This document shows, piece after piece, positions 35,331 to 48,810 of a DNA stretch of 64,000 nt. The notes beneath the pieces were generated by a model. The model saw only the letters and a program-made list of their open reading frames with translations, was not told where the DNA came from and did no database searches. A program made the position numbers and the translations under genes. Position 1 is the stretch's first letter, and every line of letters starts with the position of its first letter. The stretch is from Sabethes cyaneus (taxonomy: Eukaryota; Arthropoda; Insecta; Diptera; Culicidae): assembly GCF_943734655.1 (NCBI RefSeq), contig NC_071355.1, positions 242,443,183 to 242,507,182 of the forward strand. Direction: 5' to 3'.

Positions 35331-35430
35331 TTTTGTATATTTCTAAAGATTTTTTTTGCCATATTTGCCGCACCTCTTGATAACAACTTCGAATTCTGGT
35401 TGATCAACCCGATTCGAATGAATTAGGATT

Positions 35431-35925
35431 AGCTACACTTGCTTTCCTGCCACTTTTGGGCTTCCTGCCGATGGTTGGATGTTCTCCAAGATGTTTCAGG
35501 TTGTCACACACCGTGGCTTTGGGATAACAGGTCAGCCACGTCACAAGTGGAAAATCAAGAATTGTTGTTGCAAACATTCAGATTTTTTTCGCAACACGTT
35601 TGTTCCGTTGTCGTTATGATATAAACAAATGATTTTATCCTAACAAATGCCTACTTCGATTCTATACACTCCCATCGTAGTGCATTGGATTTTAGGTAAA
35701 ATTGAGCTTGGACAAACAAACATTGTTTATATTTGAGACCTTTTAACCATTTTTGGTCATTTAGGTGAGCTTGGAATAAAAACTATCGAAAGAGATGGCG
35801 ACATATTACTAACCCGAATCGTGGGAAAAAAGTAACGCAAAGTCTTGGCGCTATATTTTCATGGAATTTAATCTACTAATTTTTAATTCGACAAACGTCA
35901 AAGTGTGAGTATCGCGTTTGTGTCT
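35431..35925. other. spacer DNA, unassigned
   Basis: AT-rich DNA between the left arm and the next SINE; nothing recognised. Confidence 0.25.
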
Positions 35926-35929
35926 ATGT

Positions 35930-36085
35930 AACAGTCACAGACTGTTAGTGTAAAAAACAATTACGATTGCGGGGCTAGTGCTACGCTTCTATCAACTCTA
36001 GCAGCCACTTCCAGTCGAGATTCGAATATCTGACGACTGGTTAGTTAGACCAGTATTATACCTCGAGGGCAATTGGGAGACTGAA
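35930..36085 (-). mobile_element. tRNA-derived SINE copy in the spacer
   Basis: In reverse complement it reads AACCAGTCGTCAGA, TTCGAATCTCGACTGG, TAGCACTAGCCCCGCAATCG and ACACTAACAGTCTGTGACTG. This is the same SINE family as in the two arms. Confidence 0.6.
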
Positions 36086-36640
36086 AAAAGTCGTGAGGAA
36101 CTAGAGGGAGAGAACTAAGATATAATAATCAAAAAATTGAATCTGCTTTAAGTATAAGAAAAACATTAGAAATTCATATTCTTTAATATGTTTCTTGTGA
36201 ATGAGTAAATGTTGGGAAAATTGTATACACTAAAAAATTTTGATATTAGATTACATTAGAACAACAAGCAAATCAGGAATTAAAATATTGCCTTTTTTCC
36301 ACAAACTAAAAAGCACTATGAATAAAATTACAATTTAAATAGTCGTTCTACTTTGTGCAAGTCGTCTGGAAAGCTTCAAAAACAATGTTTCAAATTAACG
36401 TAGATCATTTCTACTTCTCTCATACATTAAATATTAAGAGGAATTCTTCTAGCCTACAGTTCAAAATACGAATGTGTTCAAATTTTATAAAAAAGAATCA
36501 CAAACCGATTTCTACGTAATTTATTACAAGCCGATCACATCATCAATAATTCATTTTCACCGCATTCCACCCTCCTTGCTCGAAATAAAAATTTCAGCAA
36601 TGCTAATTAGAATCACCCCAGGAAGATCAAATTTCACGGT
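36086..36640. other. spacer DNA, unassigned
   Basis: AT-rich; nothing recognised. Confidence 0.25.
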
Positions 36641-37960
36641 GAGCGAAAAGAAAATGTGTCATCTCTCCCGCAGGTCCATTCTTTAACGGGATCACAGCGA
36701 AAAAAAGCACACATAGGTATATGTAGGTACGAACAAAATCTCACCTCTCCTCTTCTGGCGAATTCCTTCTACGGCCACATCAGGTGTCAACACAGCGACC
36801 GCAAAGAAGCCGTACAGCAGCAACGTCGAGAAAGAACAATCTCCAACGACTGACCACCGCCGCTGCTGTCCACCGGCTGCTTTCGTCAAACCCACATGAC
36901 GCTTCTTGCTACTTTTGCTGCTGCTGGTGCTATCCATGTTGAGTTGGGCACACTTAAAAACACACACTTTTTTTCTTTCTTCCAGAAAATAATCGTCGAT
37001 TTTCACCTCATTCGTTGCTGGGAGTCATTCTTATCCGCACTGTCGAGTATCATCAATCATGTATTCTTTACGTTTTCCGCAATGACTGGGTTACACACTT
37101 CAAGGCCGAATTTGGGTCAACCACTGCCTGCGCTTCCGCCCCGGTCAGCACTCGTTCTTCCTGGCAGAACGTAAAACAAACACTTCACTCCGACGTAGAG
37201 CCTCCGAAACTATTCAACTATGCCCCCAGCTTTCCACTTGACAGCTCTAATTGATTCGAGAAAAAAATTCTAGCGCAAAGCCAATTACTGCTAATCTCAT
37301 CTAACAGCACCGACGCCCGGAACAGGTTTTTTTTCTATCGTATCGAAAGCTTTCCTCCGGCTCTCGTAAATCACCACGATCTCTCGAGAAAAAAAAGAAA
37401 TGTGAAAGAAAACAAATCACCGCAAGTTTTTTTCGCGCATCTTGAAACAAAACTACTACTGTCTGTCTGTGGTCTCCGTGGAGTAACGCGCAAGAATCGA
37501 TTTCCACCGATAAGCGCCTACAACAACAGCGCGAAAGCTGGCTACCGAGGTCTATACCCGAAAACAAGCGGAAAATCGAACAAAACAGGTCCGTTCTGGA
37601 CGGCAGTCGCAACACGAATAATCGCACACTGGAAGCGCACAAGAGGAAAAAGGTATCTACCCAAGTCCAAGACCCAACTGCTGCCGCTGCTGCTGCTGAT
37701 GGTAGCGAGCTTTTTTTCGCGCTACACACCTCCGTCCGAACCCAGCCCGGCCCGGCACTGAATGATGATGATGGTGATTGGTGATGATGATGATGATGAT
37801 CAAGCTCATGATGATCATCACCGTGGGACCCTCGCCGCGCAAGTCAATGATGGTCGGCTGGCCACTCCGGGCTGCTGGCTGCACTATACGCAGCGCACAC
37901 GTACAACAGGTAAGAGCTGAGCGAACGATGTGGGAGAAAATCATATTATGTGGATTCGTT
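36640..37960. other. GC-rich, exon- or promoter-like stretch in the spacer
   Basis: This is the most gene-like base composition in the window, with open frames on both strands, CTGCTGCTG runs (about 36865-36930 and 37680-37700) and a (GAT)n tract at 37761-37800. CAACAGGTAAGAGC at 37905-37918 is a strong 5' splice-site consensus on the + strand. No protein family was recognised in any frame. It may be an untranslated first exon and promoter of a gene lying mostly outside or across the window. Confidence 0.35.
37761..37820 (+). repeat. GAT trinucleotide repeat
   Basis: AATGATGATGATGG followed by GTGATGATGATGATGATGAT, slightly interrupted, with a mirrored CATGATGATCATCACC at its end. Confidence 0.8.
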
Positions 37961-38929
37961 TTGGGCCATAATTTTGGGATGAGTGCTGTGCTGCCCGCAG
38001 CGCGATGTGTGGATCATGTCGTGTGTATCTTCTTTTGCTTTGCCGCACGTTGGGTGAAAAGGAGCTTTTCTGCATGGTTTGCAAAATTATCTCATGCATG
38101 AGCCTACGCTCGATACCAATGACAAACTGACAACATCACTCGCTAAAGGAACTAAAGGTTGATTTCAATGAAGCTCATTCCAGTGTTTGAGAGGATCAGC
38201 AAAAATGTTCTCAAACAATGAATGCAATTGGAAGGCCGACGAATCTATCACCAACTGCTGGACTGCATTCCTAGACTTATAACAGTGCAGACTACACCGA
38301 TCAACAAAAATGAAAAAAAGTTCCTCCAGGAATCAAATTTGAAGCAATAGAGGACTATATTTTTCACCACTTTAGATGCTCATTGAAAGTCGGCAGATAA
38401 CGGTACCGAAACCGGCGCTCAATGCGCTTTGTGCCTGGAAATAACTTTTCAGTGAGGACGCATGGCTAATATCCATTTAGTCGGATGTATCTACCTAGTC
38501 CGCTACATGGTTGCGCCTTGTACTGTATCGATGTACAAATGACCATGTGTCCTCACGGATGGGTGACTTGAGCGAACGGTAGCAAGTAGCAACTGAACCT
38601 TACAAACAGACCATGAATTATCATAGAATAACATTTTTGCATGAAATTAACCATTTTTATCGGTCACATACGAAAATTCCATCGAAAAAATGGAAAAGTT
38701 ATTGTCGGAGTAACGAAAAACTTTTGATTTTTGTGGACAGGATTAAACTAAGTGTAAAAAAGTGGTCATGAAGCAGGATGATTGGCTGCTCAAAAATTGT
38801 TTTCGCAAGGTGATTGAATTCGATATATCATGGCGGTAACACCGGGAAAATTTGCTAGTCCGAATTTGTTGACATGAGTGCTTTTTATCATTCTACACCC
38901 TTAGGGGAAGGTAAGGAAGTGAATTAAAA
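37961..38929. other. spacer DNA, unassigned
   Basis: No gene or repeat recognised. Confidence 0.25.
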
Positions 38930-40140
38930 TTCATAATTCATTCGAATCTGGTTGATCAACCAGAACTCGAAGCTGCTACCAAGATGTTTCTGCAAAAATG
39001 GCAGCAGTTTCGCAATCCTACATCCAGAAGTAAAGAAGATGACTGGTTTTATGGTAATTTGTGGTGGTTATTTCAGGTTTAATTAATTAAGGCACAAATT
39101 GTGGTGGACGGTAACGCGAAGTAAAATCTTAAGAAAGTTTTACGAGAATTTGCTAAACAAAATACGTTTACGTCGTTATGGGTGCTGAAATATACAAAAC
39201 GGCCATTTTCGTACAAAAATGCAAAGCCACTGGTATAAACGTCCTTTAGAACTTGGCCCTTCTTTATCGACAGACTTCGCAGCAGGTTATTAGAGTACAG
39301 GAAAATTACGGGGCTAGAGCAAAGATCCTCTTAACTCTACAGCAGCACCGCCCAGTCGAGATTCGAACGTACGATGACTGGCTTGTTAGGCCAGCATCGT
39401 ATCCCGGAGCTTACTGGGTGGGCATTTTCGGATAAATTTCTCATCAAATCGCTAGAGTTCCCCAGAACAAGTTTCCGCCATTCACGAAAAAGTTCTTAGT
39501 TTGAAAAACAATCTGCAGCTGCGAACTGAAAGGTGACAGTTTCGGTTCCTTCAGAAGAGCCTTTTTGGTCTGATGGTCAGCTGCCATTATTGAAGTTTAA
39601 CCTGAATATAGTGGATATTTAATTTCGAACATTTATCTCAATACACTGAAGTCGATTTTTATGCGACTATTTTTCGCGAATTCTGAACGCTTTAATTTCA
39701 CGCGATTTTTGGAGTTTATGCTTTATACGTAGTTTTGAAATTCACAAGGTTTTAGTTACTGGTATTTTGTAGTTTACGTGCCTTTTTTATGCGAATTTCA
39801 GAATTCATGCGGTTTTTATGCGACTTTTTCACGCAGTTTAATTTACGCGGAACGTATCTTTTGCGTAATAAGTAAATCTCCAAAAACTTTACTAAGCCTC
39901 AACTAACTACCTCAAGTACTGTACTGAGGAGTACTGAGATGTATTGATCAATAACTTTGGATCCCGGTGTGATTTCGCCACAAGGTCTGTTTTCGTCACA
40001 AGAAAGCTAACTTTATGTAAATTCCGATGGCAGGGTATTTAAGCGCGAACAAAATTAGTCATTTTGCCCTAATTTTCTAAGTTAACATTGCCAAAGTAAG
40101 GTTGCATGATTCTTATTTCACCAAAACTACAAGAAAACCC
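38930..40140 (-). repeat. giant inverted repeat, right arm, inner part
   Basis: Its complement matches 34010-35425 of the left arm through AGGTAGTTAGTTGAGG-type passages, TTTTACGCGATT-like runs and the SINE. It carries about 130 bp near 39050-39180 that the left arm lacks. It ends at an insertion at 40141. Confidence 0.85.
39225..39425 (-). mobile_element. tRNA-derived SINE copy in the right arm
   Basis: In reverse complement it shows CTGGCCTAACAAGCCAGTC, CGTTCGAATCTCGACTGGG and CTCTAGCCCCGTAATTTTCC. It is the mirror partner of 35115-35330, so the SINE predates the duplication or belonged to the copied unit. Confidence 0.6.
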
Positions 40141-42129
<1,989 letters not shown>

Positions 42130-42847
42130 CCATTTTCCGTAAACAAACACCATGTAGTCGAATTCCGCATTCCCAGCGACATCCAGGGATATGGGCTTTT
42201 ACATCTCTTCATGTCGAGAAAAGTAGGGTAAAATCTCCTTCTTTTGGCAAAAACGGCTGGAAACAGATGAGTGCCGTAAACAAGCATAATACCATTGGAG
42301 TCCTTATAAAAATATCTATCTTTATATCAAAAGATTGATCCTAGCTCGGCGGCATTTGGTGATATAGAGAAACAGGACTTTTTTCGAAAGAATCCCCACT
42401 ATGCATTGCTTTGCTTTTTGATTGGTTGGCGGAAAAGTGGTTTCGCTGAGACTTCGTTTCGTTAGATCTTTATTCATCATCTTAATCGGAACGTCATCCA
42501 CAAACATATGTCCTAAGCACGGAGGGTAAATCGTTGACGTGAAAACAAAAAAGCAAAGGTTCAAGCACCGAGCAATGAGGAACTCCAGATGTTGATCTCC
42601 CCAGCAGGGCTTGAAAAAGGATCGCAAAACGACTGTGACTGCGTGAACGCGTACGTTTTTTACATTCAATTTGGGCTTCTGAAACGATCATTTGACTGTG
42701 TTTCTTCTCGTTGTCATACTGCTTCTTGTAGACTGCCTATGTCCAGTGGGCGCCGCAGTTCAAGACAACAATCGTTCTTCGGGTCGTGCTTATTGAAAAG
42801 TGTAAGTGTAAGCAAAATGATCGGGAGCAGAAGGTAACGTGCGTATA
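42130..42847 (-). repeat. giant inverted repeat, right arm, middle part
   Basis: It is the complement of 33065-33815, including GAAAAGTAGGGTAAAAT, the module with TTTGGTGATATAGAGAAACA and ACATCTGGAGTTCCTC-type sequence. It ends where the pogo-like element begins. Confidence 0.85.
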
Positions 42848-43378
42848 GGGTAGATGTGCCAAATATAGTTATAGCACCAATCATGGTAATACAGGAAAGT
42901 TTTTTAATCTTTTAACGTGTATGACATATTATTTTTAATTCAGAAATATATATTTAAAGAAGAACTAACTCTCCTGTGCCGACTTGTTGAATTCGTTTTA
43001 GAATAAACTTGCTCTATTTGTGAAAAAATATAGTTTGAAAATTTCGTGTAACTGTGAGACTTTTTTCTTAGCAATTCGCTAAGGTACACGTAATCCTAAT
43101 TAAGAAATTTTCGATATATAAACTACATTTTCCGAAAAGAAAACCACATGAGGGAATAAGGCGCAACCTTCTTAATATTGTAAATTAATAAAAAACACGA
43201 CTTTAATCAAGAATGATTGCTTTTCTGTATTATCAAAATTGGTAACATTTCACTACGGTGCGCCAAACATCGTAGTAGCCGATGCCCTATCATCGTAGCG
43301 AACGAAAGTGCCATTTCTCATCGTTGTCAGTTTTGGTCATAGCGTGATCGAAAATTTCCCGTAAACATTGCTCCAAAC

Positions 43379-43560
43379 TCCAAAGAAGATATTTAACGTT
43401 GTATCGAGGCCATCAATACCGGGATAACGGTTTACGCAAGCTGTAAACATTTCCGGATTTCGATGTTCACTATTGTCTACAGGAGAAGTTGGAGAAATGT
43501 AATCCGGACCGCCAACTGGGCTATCTAAAAAGAGTTGCAGCAAATTGTCGACTGATTGAA
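43379..43560 (+). pseudogene. pogo-like transposase, Psq helix-turn-helix fragment
   Basis: The frame reads CIEAINTGITVYASCKHF then RISMFTIVYRR, matching the AI..I..G.S...A..F.IP..T...R pattern of the pipsqueak-type DNA-binding domain at the N-terminus of pogo and jerky-like transposases, which binds the element ends. An in-frame TAA precedes it, and the next block (GPPT.LS, then QQIVDWL-like) continues in other frames. Confidence 0.65.
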
Positions 43561-43847
43561 AGGTATGTGGGATCTAGGTTTTCCTGTTTCCCGATATGCA
43601 GTTCGGTTTTCAGTTAGTGAGTACCTCACATTAAATGAGCGAATCACGCCGTTTCGGAATAATCAGTCAGGTAAATAAACTTGTAAGTAACGAATTTTAT
43701 TTGGGACTAGTACAGATCACGAGAGAACACGTTGCAAAATTGTGTGAAGTAAACGGTGCTCGCGTATTGCGATTGTACTTCTGATTAGTTCTTTCATGAT
43801 CATTTTTCTGATCCTAAAAAATTCCAAAACATCCGAACATATTAAGC

Positions 43848-44045
43848 ATGTTATTCATTTTCAGGACGTTTCATGGTTTTATGCTTCGCAATCCCGGATT
43901 TTCTAACACACAAGAGGTCATATTTGAACCCGATATAAAGCAGCATGCATTTATTACGTACTTGATACACTTTCCTCGCCAATCAGCAATCAAGGAACCA
44001 ACTATGGATTACACGAACCAGTGCTTAGTATGTGCCGGGTTTTAA
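43848..44045 (+). pseudogene. probable continuation of the pogo-like transposase
   Basis: The frame contains EVIFEPDIKQHAFITYLIHF, which resembles the VF...E..L..YLL segment that follows the Psq domain in pogo/jerky-type proteins. The match is weak, and no DDE catalytic residues were found downstream. Confidence 0.35.
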
Positions 44046-44739
44046 TAGCTGCTAAAACGTGTTTGAGTTTAATGTGTCTCGTGAATACAATAAGCGTTCT
44101 TTTAAAAGATATTTGTGTTAATTCAGTTGTCATTAGGATTACATTTTATTTGTTGATCATAATTAAATAGATAAATAAATACAATTTTAATATTTCTGAC
44201 TTCTGGAAATGCTCCTCTGGGAAATTTTCTCATGCCCCAATGGTAATAGATACCTTTACTTCCTTCTTAGATGCAATATGCAATATACTAAACGTTTCTA
44301 ATTATTATTAACAATAAAATTCAAATAAATAAACGTCGTGAAGTATTTTTCGTTGCTCATTTTGAATATATTTTAAATTATTTATTGATTTTTACCAATT
44401 AGTCTTTGGTGTTCCAGTATATTTCTATAATTGGTACACATATAACGAAATGCCGGAAACACTACTACTATGATTGGTACATTGCAATGATATTTTCAAA
44501 TCAGACTTTTGAGGCTTTTTAGCGAAAAATCTTTTAAACTGAAGCCTGATTCCTTTTCTACTGATCTCAAATTACTAGAAAACTTATAGATATTATTCAT
44601 TTTGAGACATAATTGGATATTTATACCTAAATTTGTCGTAATAGATGACATATCTCCACCATATTTGGTACATCTACCCTACTTATTTTATTCTCGTTTT
44701 TCTTTTTCTCTCCAATCCACAGTGGTCCAAACAGCGAAA

Positions 44740-45490
44740 TACGTGATCGTTTGATATAGCGCCGAAACGTGAAGTTTTTCGCATATAGTGTCTTTAGGAA
44801 CATTTCTTTGTATAACAAGCCTCTTCTTGTGAGAGAAATCTTTGGGTGATTAATTCCCTTAAAAGTGAGATACGAAATTTATTTTCTCGTATATTCGAGA
44901 TACAGGCTTAGTACTTTAGGCAAAGTTGTAGTAAATATCAATACAAACAACTTTGTCAAAGACACCATACTTGTATCTCTTCATGGAAATTGTCTATGAA
45001 GCGTTATTCATGGACAGACCCTTCAAAACAGTTTTTAAACCCTGAGTTATTCTGGTCAACTTTTACGTGTTCATAGTGTTCTAGAAAGTTGTTAATCTTG
45101 CTAAAATCAACTTTTTTGTAGAACATTATTATACCTGATTTTCTGCAGTTCCGGGAAAATGCTCAATATATTTTTGATGAAAAATAGTACTACTTTGAGC
45201 TTAAGTATTTCCCAAGGTGGCAAATAGTGGCAGATCAAACAACTCCTACTTAAAAGTACAACAAAAAACCTTTAAAATCACGTGTCAATTGACTGTATCT
45301 GTTTGTATCCTCAAAAGTTATAGTTGTTTTAAAAATCCTTCACAGTCATGTTTATCGAACAATTAAAATGTACTTCGGATGCAATAAACGCCATTTTGTT
45401 TAATACCTTCGATTGGTGTCTTTTCATAAGATCCCACTCATAATGGGCTGGTACCAAATGGCCGAATTTCAACAACAGTCACACACACTT
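44740..45490. other. non-aligning DNA within the right arm
   Basis: This stretch has no counterpart in the left arm. Short inverted passages occur (AAGTTGTAGTAAATATC, CAACTTTGTCAAAG), but no ends or coding sequence were identified. Confidence 0.35.
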
Positions 45491-45499
45491 AAACAGTTC

Positions 45500-45541
45500 G
45501 GTAACGTAACGTAACGTAACGTAAACGGTAACGGTAAACGT
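45500..45541. repeat. GTAAC pentanucleotide repeat
   Basis: Four GTAAC units followed by GTAAACGGTAACGGTAAACG. Confidence 0.9.
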
Positions 45542-47429
45542 AAGCAAGACGCCGTGCGGGGTGAGGTCCGATGGACTTGTTGTTCTATATGTGCATAGTG
45601 GTTGCTTTCTGCAGTAGTGGTAGCTGCCGGTTAATTGACTGTTTTGCAGTCATTTGCTTTCTCAGAACGGTAAAGTCAATTTTATCGAAACGAAAATGTA
45701 AAAAACACAGAACGCATGCATTTTGCTGTACAATCGGAGGTATGACTGAACGAAGTGTGGCAGTATTGTGCATAGCGTTCGAATTTCAGCACAAAACCGA
45801 CGCTATGAAATTGAATGAACGGTGAGAACGACTGCTTTAGAAAAAAAGCATCGGTAGAAGCCTTACTCCACAGTTTGGGCGCATTCTTTCAAATATGACT
45901 CTATTAGGCTCTAACAGCAGAATCGGCAACGTTAAACTAACTTCAGCTTCGAACAAAGTTTCCGTCGAGGAATGGTTTCGAAAGCTTTAGGAAAGTCCGG
46001 AAGCAGCAATATAGCCGATCGTTTTTGCTAGATCAACGTAGTAAACGCGTATCACTACTGTTTGAATGCTTTGCCATTTACGCAAACCAGCCACAGATAC
46101 TTGGATAGCAACTCATTCTTCGTGATGAAGGATGGCATTTGTTGCTCCAGAAGTTTCAGCTGGGCTAGATTCCATATTTGAATGTCAAAAGAGAGATATT
46201 TTTATGAGGGTTCTGATGCCAGAGGTAAGCGTTGGTTGAAGAGCATTTTATTTGATCTATTTTCTTCATAAGAAAGGTATTTTCAAGTGGAAACCGATAT
46301 CATGATATTTGTTTGCGGCACAAGATTGTTTCTTGATGTTTTGATAATCTAAAATGCAGTTTACTCTAATAACTATGAAGTAAAAACACACCAAGATCTC
46401 AATTTCAATCGTTTGGCATTCGTTAACAGCAAGGAGCACAGGTCTTGTACAAAGTTTTAGCAAATCTGACGCATACTACCTGACCGAGAAAACTAGGATA
46501 AAACGTCTTTTATGTCAGCAATTAAACACTTTGCCATCTGATTTTACATTACGTAGTATACTTATTATGAAAATAAATCGATTTTATAGGGGTGGATTCT
46601 AGAAAAGTAGATTAAACTGTCAAAACTGTTAAAAACAGACGTGAACAACAGCTATACCATTGGAATCATTACAAATATATCTTTCTTTTGGCAACAAAGG
46701 ATTGAATCTAGTCCAGCGGCATTTAGATACATTGGAACCACAGACCTTTTTGTGCTATAATCCTACTGTTCAGTGGTACAACGACAATGGCGTCGCTGTG
46801 GTTCCTAAGGTGTTAAATTCGGCCAATATGCCACTAATAAGACCGATTGGGGAATAATGGTACACTGAAGAATAAGGGTAGAGCTGCTAGCGATAGGAAG
46901 CATTTCAAGCGAAAATGCGATTAGGCTTCCAAAAAAATAGGAAAACCGTTAATATAGTTTTGCTTTTAAGTCCAAAATTTAGAAAATTATTGAAAAACAG
47001 CATTTGCGAACGGTAGTTTTGATTGATATTCTACAGACAAGAAAAGTTTTGCCGATGATGATCTACCTTGAACATAATGTTGTATGTGATTTATCCACTT
47101 CATAAGTGGCGTTTCGATCAAAAGAAAATAATTAAAGACGAAGAATCGATGACTTTTCTCAGGCGAAGACTCATATCGATCTCGGGCTGATCTCGGGAAG
47201 GCACTAAGTGTAATACACTTAAACCTATTTAGGCATTTGAAAGCATTGTTGGTCATATAAAAATGGCATAAATTGTTTGGTATAGTGGTTAAATAAATCT
47301 TGACGAATAGTGGCTCAGTGGCTGTGAAGTTTCATGTCGCCTGCTAAATTCACCAGACTTCGTGTCGTCCAACCATCATCTGTTTCTGTTCATTTGTTCT
47401 GAGCAATGTATCAAAAATCGAAACAACTT

Positions 47430-47940
47430 TTGCAGAGTCTTCTGAAGAAAGTACACAAGCTGGAATAACCGAAGGCCGGAAAGCTGGTCACATTCGTTTC
47501 TTTGGCCGTCGAGCAGCTGCGTGGATCATAAACAATACTTATCAATCCGCTGCTCATTCAAGAGCTGGTCGAAAAGCTCTCGGACAACAACAAGCGTGAG
47601 TGGGTAAGCTGCAAGCGATGAAAGTTGAAAGTAACCCTCAGGACTTTCATCGATTTCCTCCTGGAAATAATGTCTGATGCCTAAGCAGCAAATGGAGCTC
47701 GAACCTGCCGGAAAAGCCAACACCGATAGCCGATCGGGAAAGGCACAAAGCAAGTCGAAGAAGTATAGAGCGGAACGATGCACTGTTCCGCATGATTCCG
47801 GTTAGCCTGCCTGTGGGGAACAGTCCATCATTGTCCTGGCTGTACTGGACAAAGGAGCGCCAGTTACCTGTTGGAAAAGAGCTTAGCAAATCGTTGAGCA
47901 TTGTCGGCCTTCACGAAAAACTAACAACCGACATTGCTAG
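47430..47940 (+). pseudogene. BEL/Pao gag remnant
   Basis: One frame reads NPLLIQELVEKLSDNNKREW then VTLRTFIDFLLEIMSDA, the conserved end of the BEL/Pao capsid region. Near 47805-47935 another frame gives CPVCGE...W...QIVEHCR...KTNNRHC, the beginning of the Cys/His-rich nucleic-acid-binding stretch, with spacing like C..C...H/C. Stops and at least two frameshifts occur and no pol follows. It abuts the outer end of the inverted repeat. Confidence 0.65.
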
Positions 47941-48219
47941 AGTAGAAAGATTCTAAACGAATCAATATATGAGTGTTAGGTGTTGAAGACAATCTGCACT
48001 GTCGAAAGGTTAATCAAACATACATAATATATATAATATATTATATAAAATCAGAAAATTATTCATTATTCTACAAATAGTTATTATTACACAGAACAGA
48101 CAGAAAGTCTACTGAGTTGATGAAAATCTTGCTATTAAAGCAGAGTAATTAAATCTAACAGACAACTTGGCCAAATTTCCGCACTCTCTGAGGCAAACGA
48201 TGAAGTTATATATAATATC
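47941..48219. other. unassigned AT-rich, TATA-type repeats
   Basis: ATATATAATATATTATATAA lies at about 48025-48048; nothing else was seen. Confidence 0.4.
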
Positions 48220-48810
48220 ATCAGCTTTCATCGTTCCGTTGCTTTATTATTACCCCTTTTTATTGTAATTCCCTTCTAGTTGCAACTCATTCTGGGTAAG
48301 CTAATTGTAGCACACAATAATTCAAACTAAAGTAGTCAGTCGGACTGAAGTTCTGCGCAGCCATCCGGACGGTTCCTAACAATCACGTTTGAAATGCGGA
48401 ACTCTGATCTAATCTGGTAACAGTTAAAAATTAACCCTATCTTCGAAATAACTGGCCAATTAATGTTCTGAAATAAGCTGAGAACCATTGCAACCAACAG
48501 CGCAACGTGAAGAAATGTTATCGTACAATTATTTCATCGTTTTAATATTCGAATCGTGTCTCACGTGTTCCTTACCCCGTTCCGTTCCGTTCCGTTCCGC
48601 ACGCGCAAGAATCCAGCGCACAGCATTTTATACTTTCGCTTGCTCCAATCCAAACCACACGACGAATGCGAGGAATCTGATAGACCATAAAATTGCCATA
48701 AAAACGCCCGTCGTCGCTCGGTGGACAATGGAAGCGTGCAGAGTGCGATCAGATGTCTTCGTCGTCGTCGTACAATAAATGGAAAATCAGATAGCAAACG
48801 AAGCTTCTCA
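48220..48810 (+). repeat. paralogous noncoding segment, copy 1
   Basis: About 590 bp aligns in order with 62720-63312: TGTAGCAC, ACAATCACG.TTGAAATGCGG, CTGATGTTCTGAAAT-like, CGTGAAGAAATGTTA, ACTTTCGCTTGCTC and ATGGAAAATCAGATAGCA. Open frames are not preserved between copies, which argues against coding. A short TTCCG pentanucleotide run (48581-48599) is present only here. Confidence 0.75.
48506..48568 (+). promoter_or_regulatory. conserved block with CACGTG E-box, copy 1
   Basis: It is identical to 63016-63078 at about 58 of 63 positions and ends in GAATCGTGTCTCACGTGT. CACGTG is a palindromic E-box, a binding site for bHLH factors. This block is far better conserved than the flanks, which suggests constraint or a recent origin. 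Confidence 0.5.

Larger units (their letters stand above)
30670..35430 (+). repeat. giant inverted repeat, left arm
   Basis: Nearly the whole stretch matches the complement of 38930-47425 in the same order. The blocks are 30670-31120 with 46985-47425, 31200-31650 with 46440-46870, 32250-32600 with 45560-45850, 33005-33815 with 42130-42845 plus 44683-44720, and 34010-35425 with 38930-40140. Identity is roughly 80-90% by eye, with small gaps. The arm contains a SINE near its inner end and several copies of a module of about 190 bp in both orientations. No conserved open frame runs through both arms. Confidence 0.85.
42848..44679 (+). mobile_element. pogo-like DNA transposon, decayed
   Basis: The element is 1832 bp, with ends GGGTAGATGTGCCAAATATA and the complement of GGGTAGATGTACCAAATATG, flanked by TA on each side. 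The left arm of the inverted repeat preserves the empty site (33040-33060). It carries two transposase scraps on the + strand, a Psq-type helix-turn-helix at 43379-43560 and a following segment at 43848-44043. Stops and frameshifts make it non-autonomous. Confidence 0.85.
44683..47425 (-). repeat. giant inverted repeat, right arm, outer part
   Basis: It is the complement of 30670-33040, except for about 44740-45560, where the arms do not align (an insertion here or replacement in the other arm). Clear shared passages include TAGTGGTAGCTGCCGGTTAA near 45611, AACGCCATTTTG-flanked DNA, TCTGATTTTACATTACGTAG near 46537 and AGTGGCTCAGTGGCTGTGAA near 47310. Homology ends near 47425, where a BEL/Pao fragment starts. 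Confidence 0.8.

Noticed and set aside
48488..48778. 96-codon frame in the duplicated segment
   Set aside because: The paralogous copy at 62.7 kb does not preserve the frame, and the start is not ATG.
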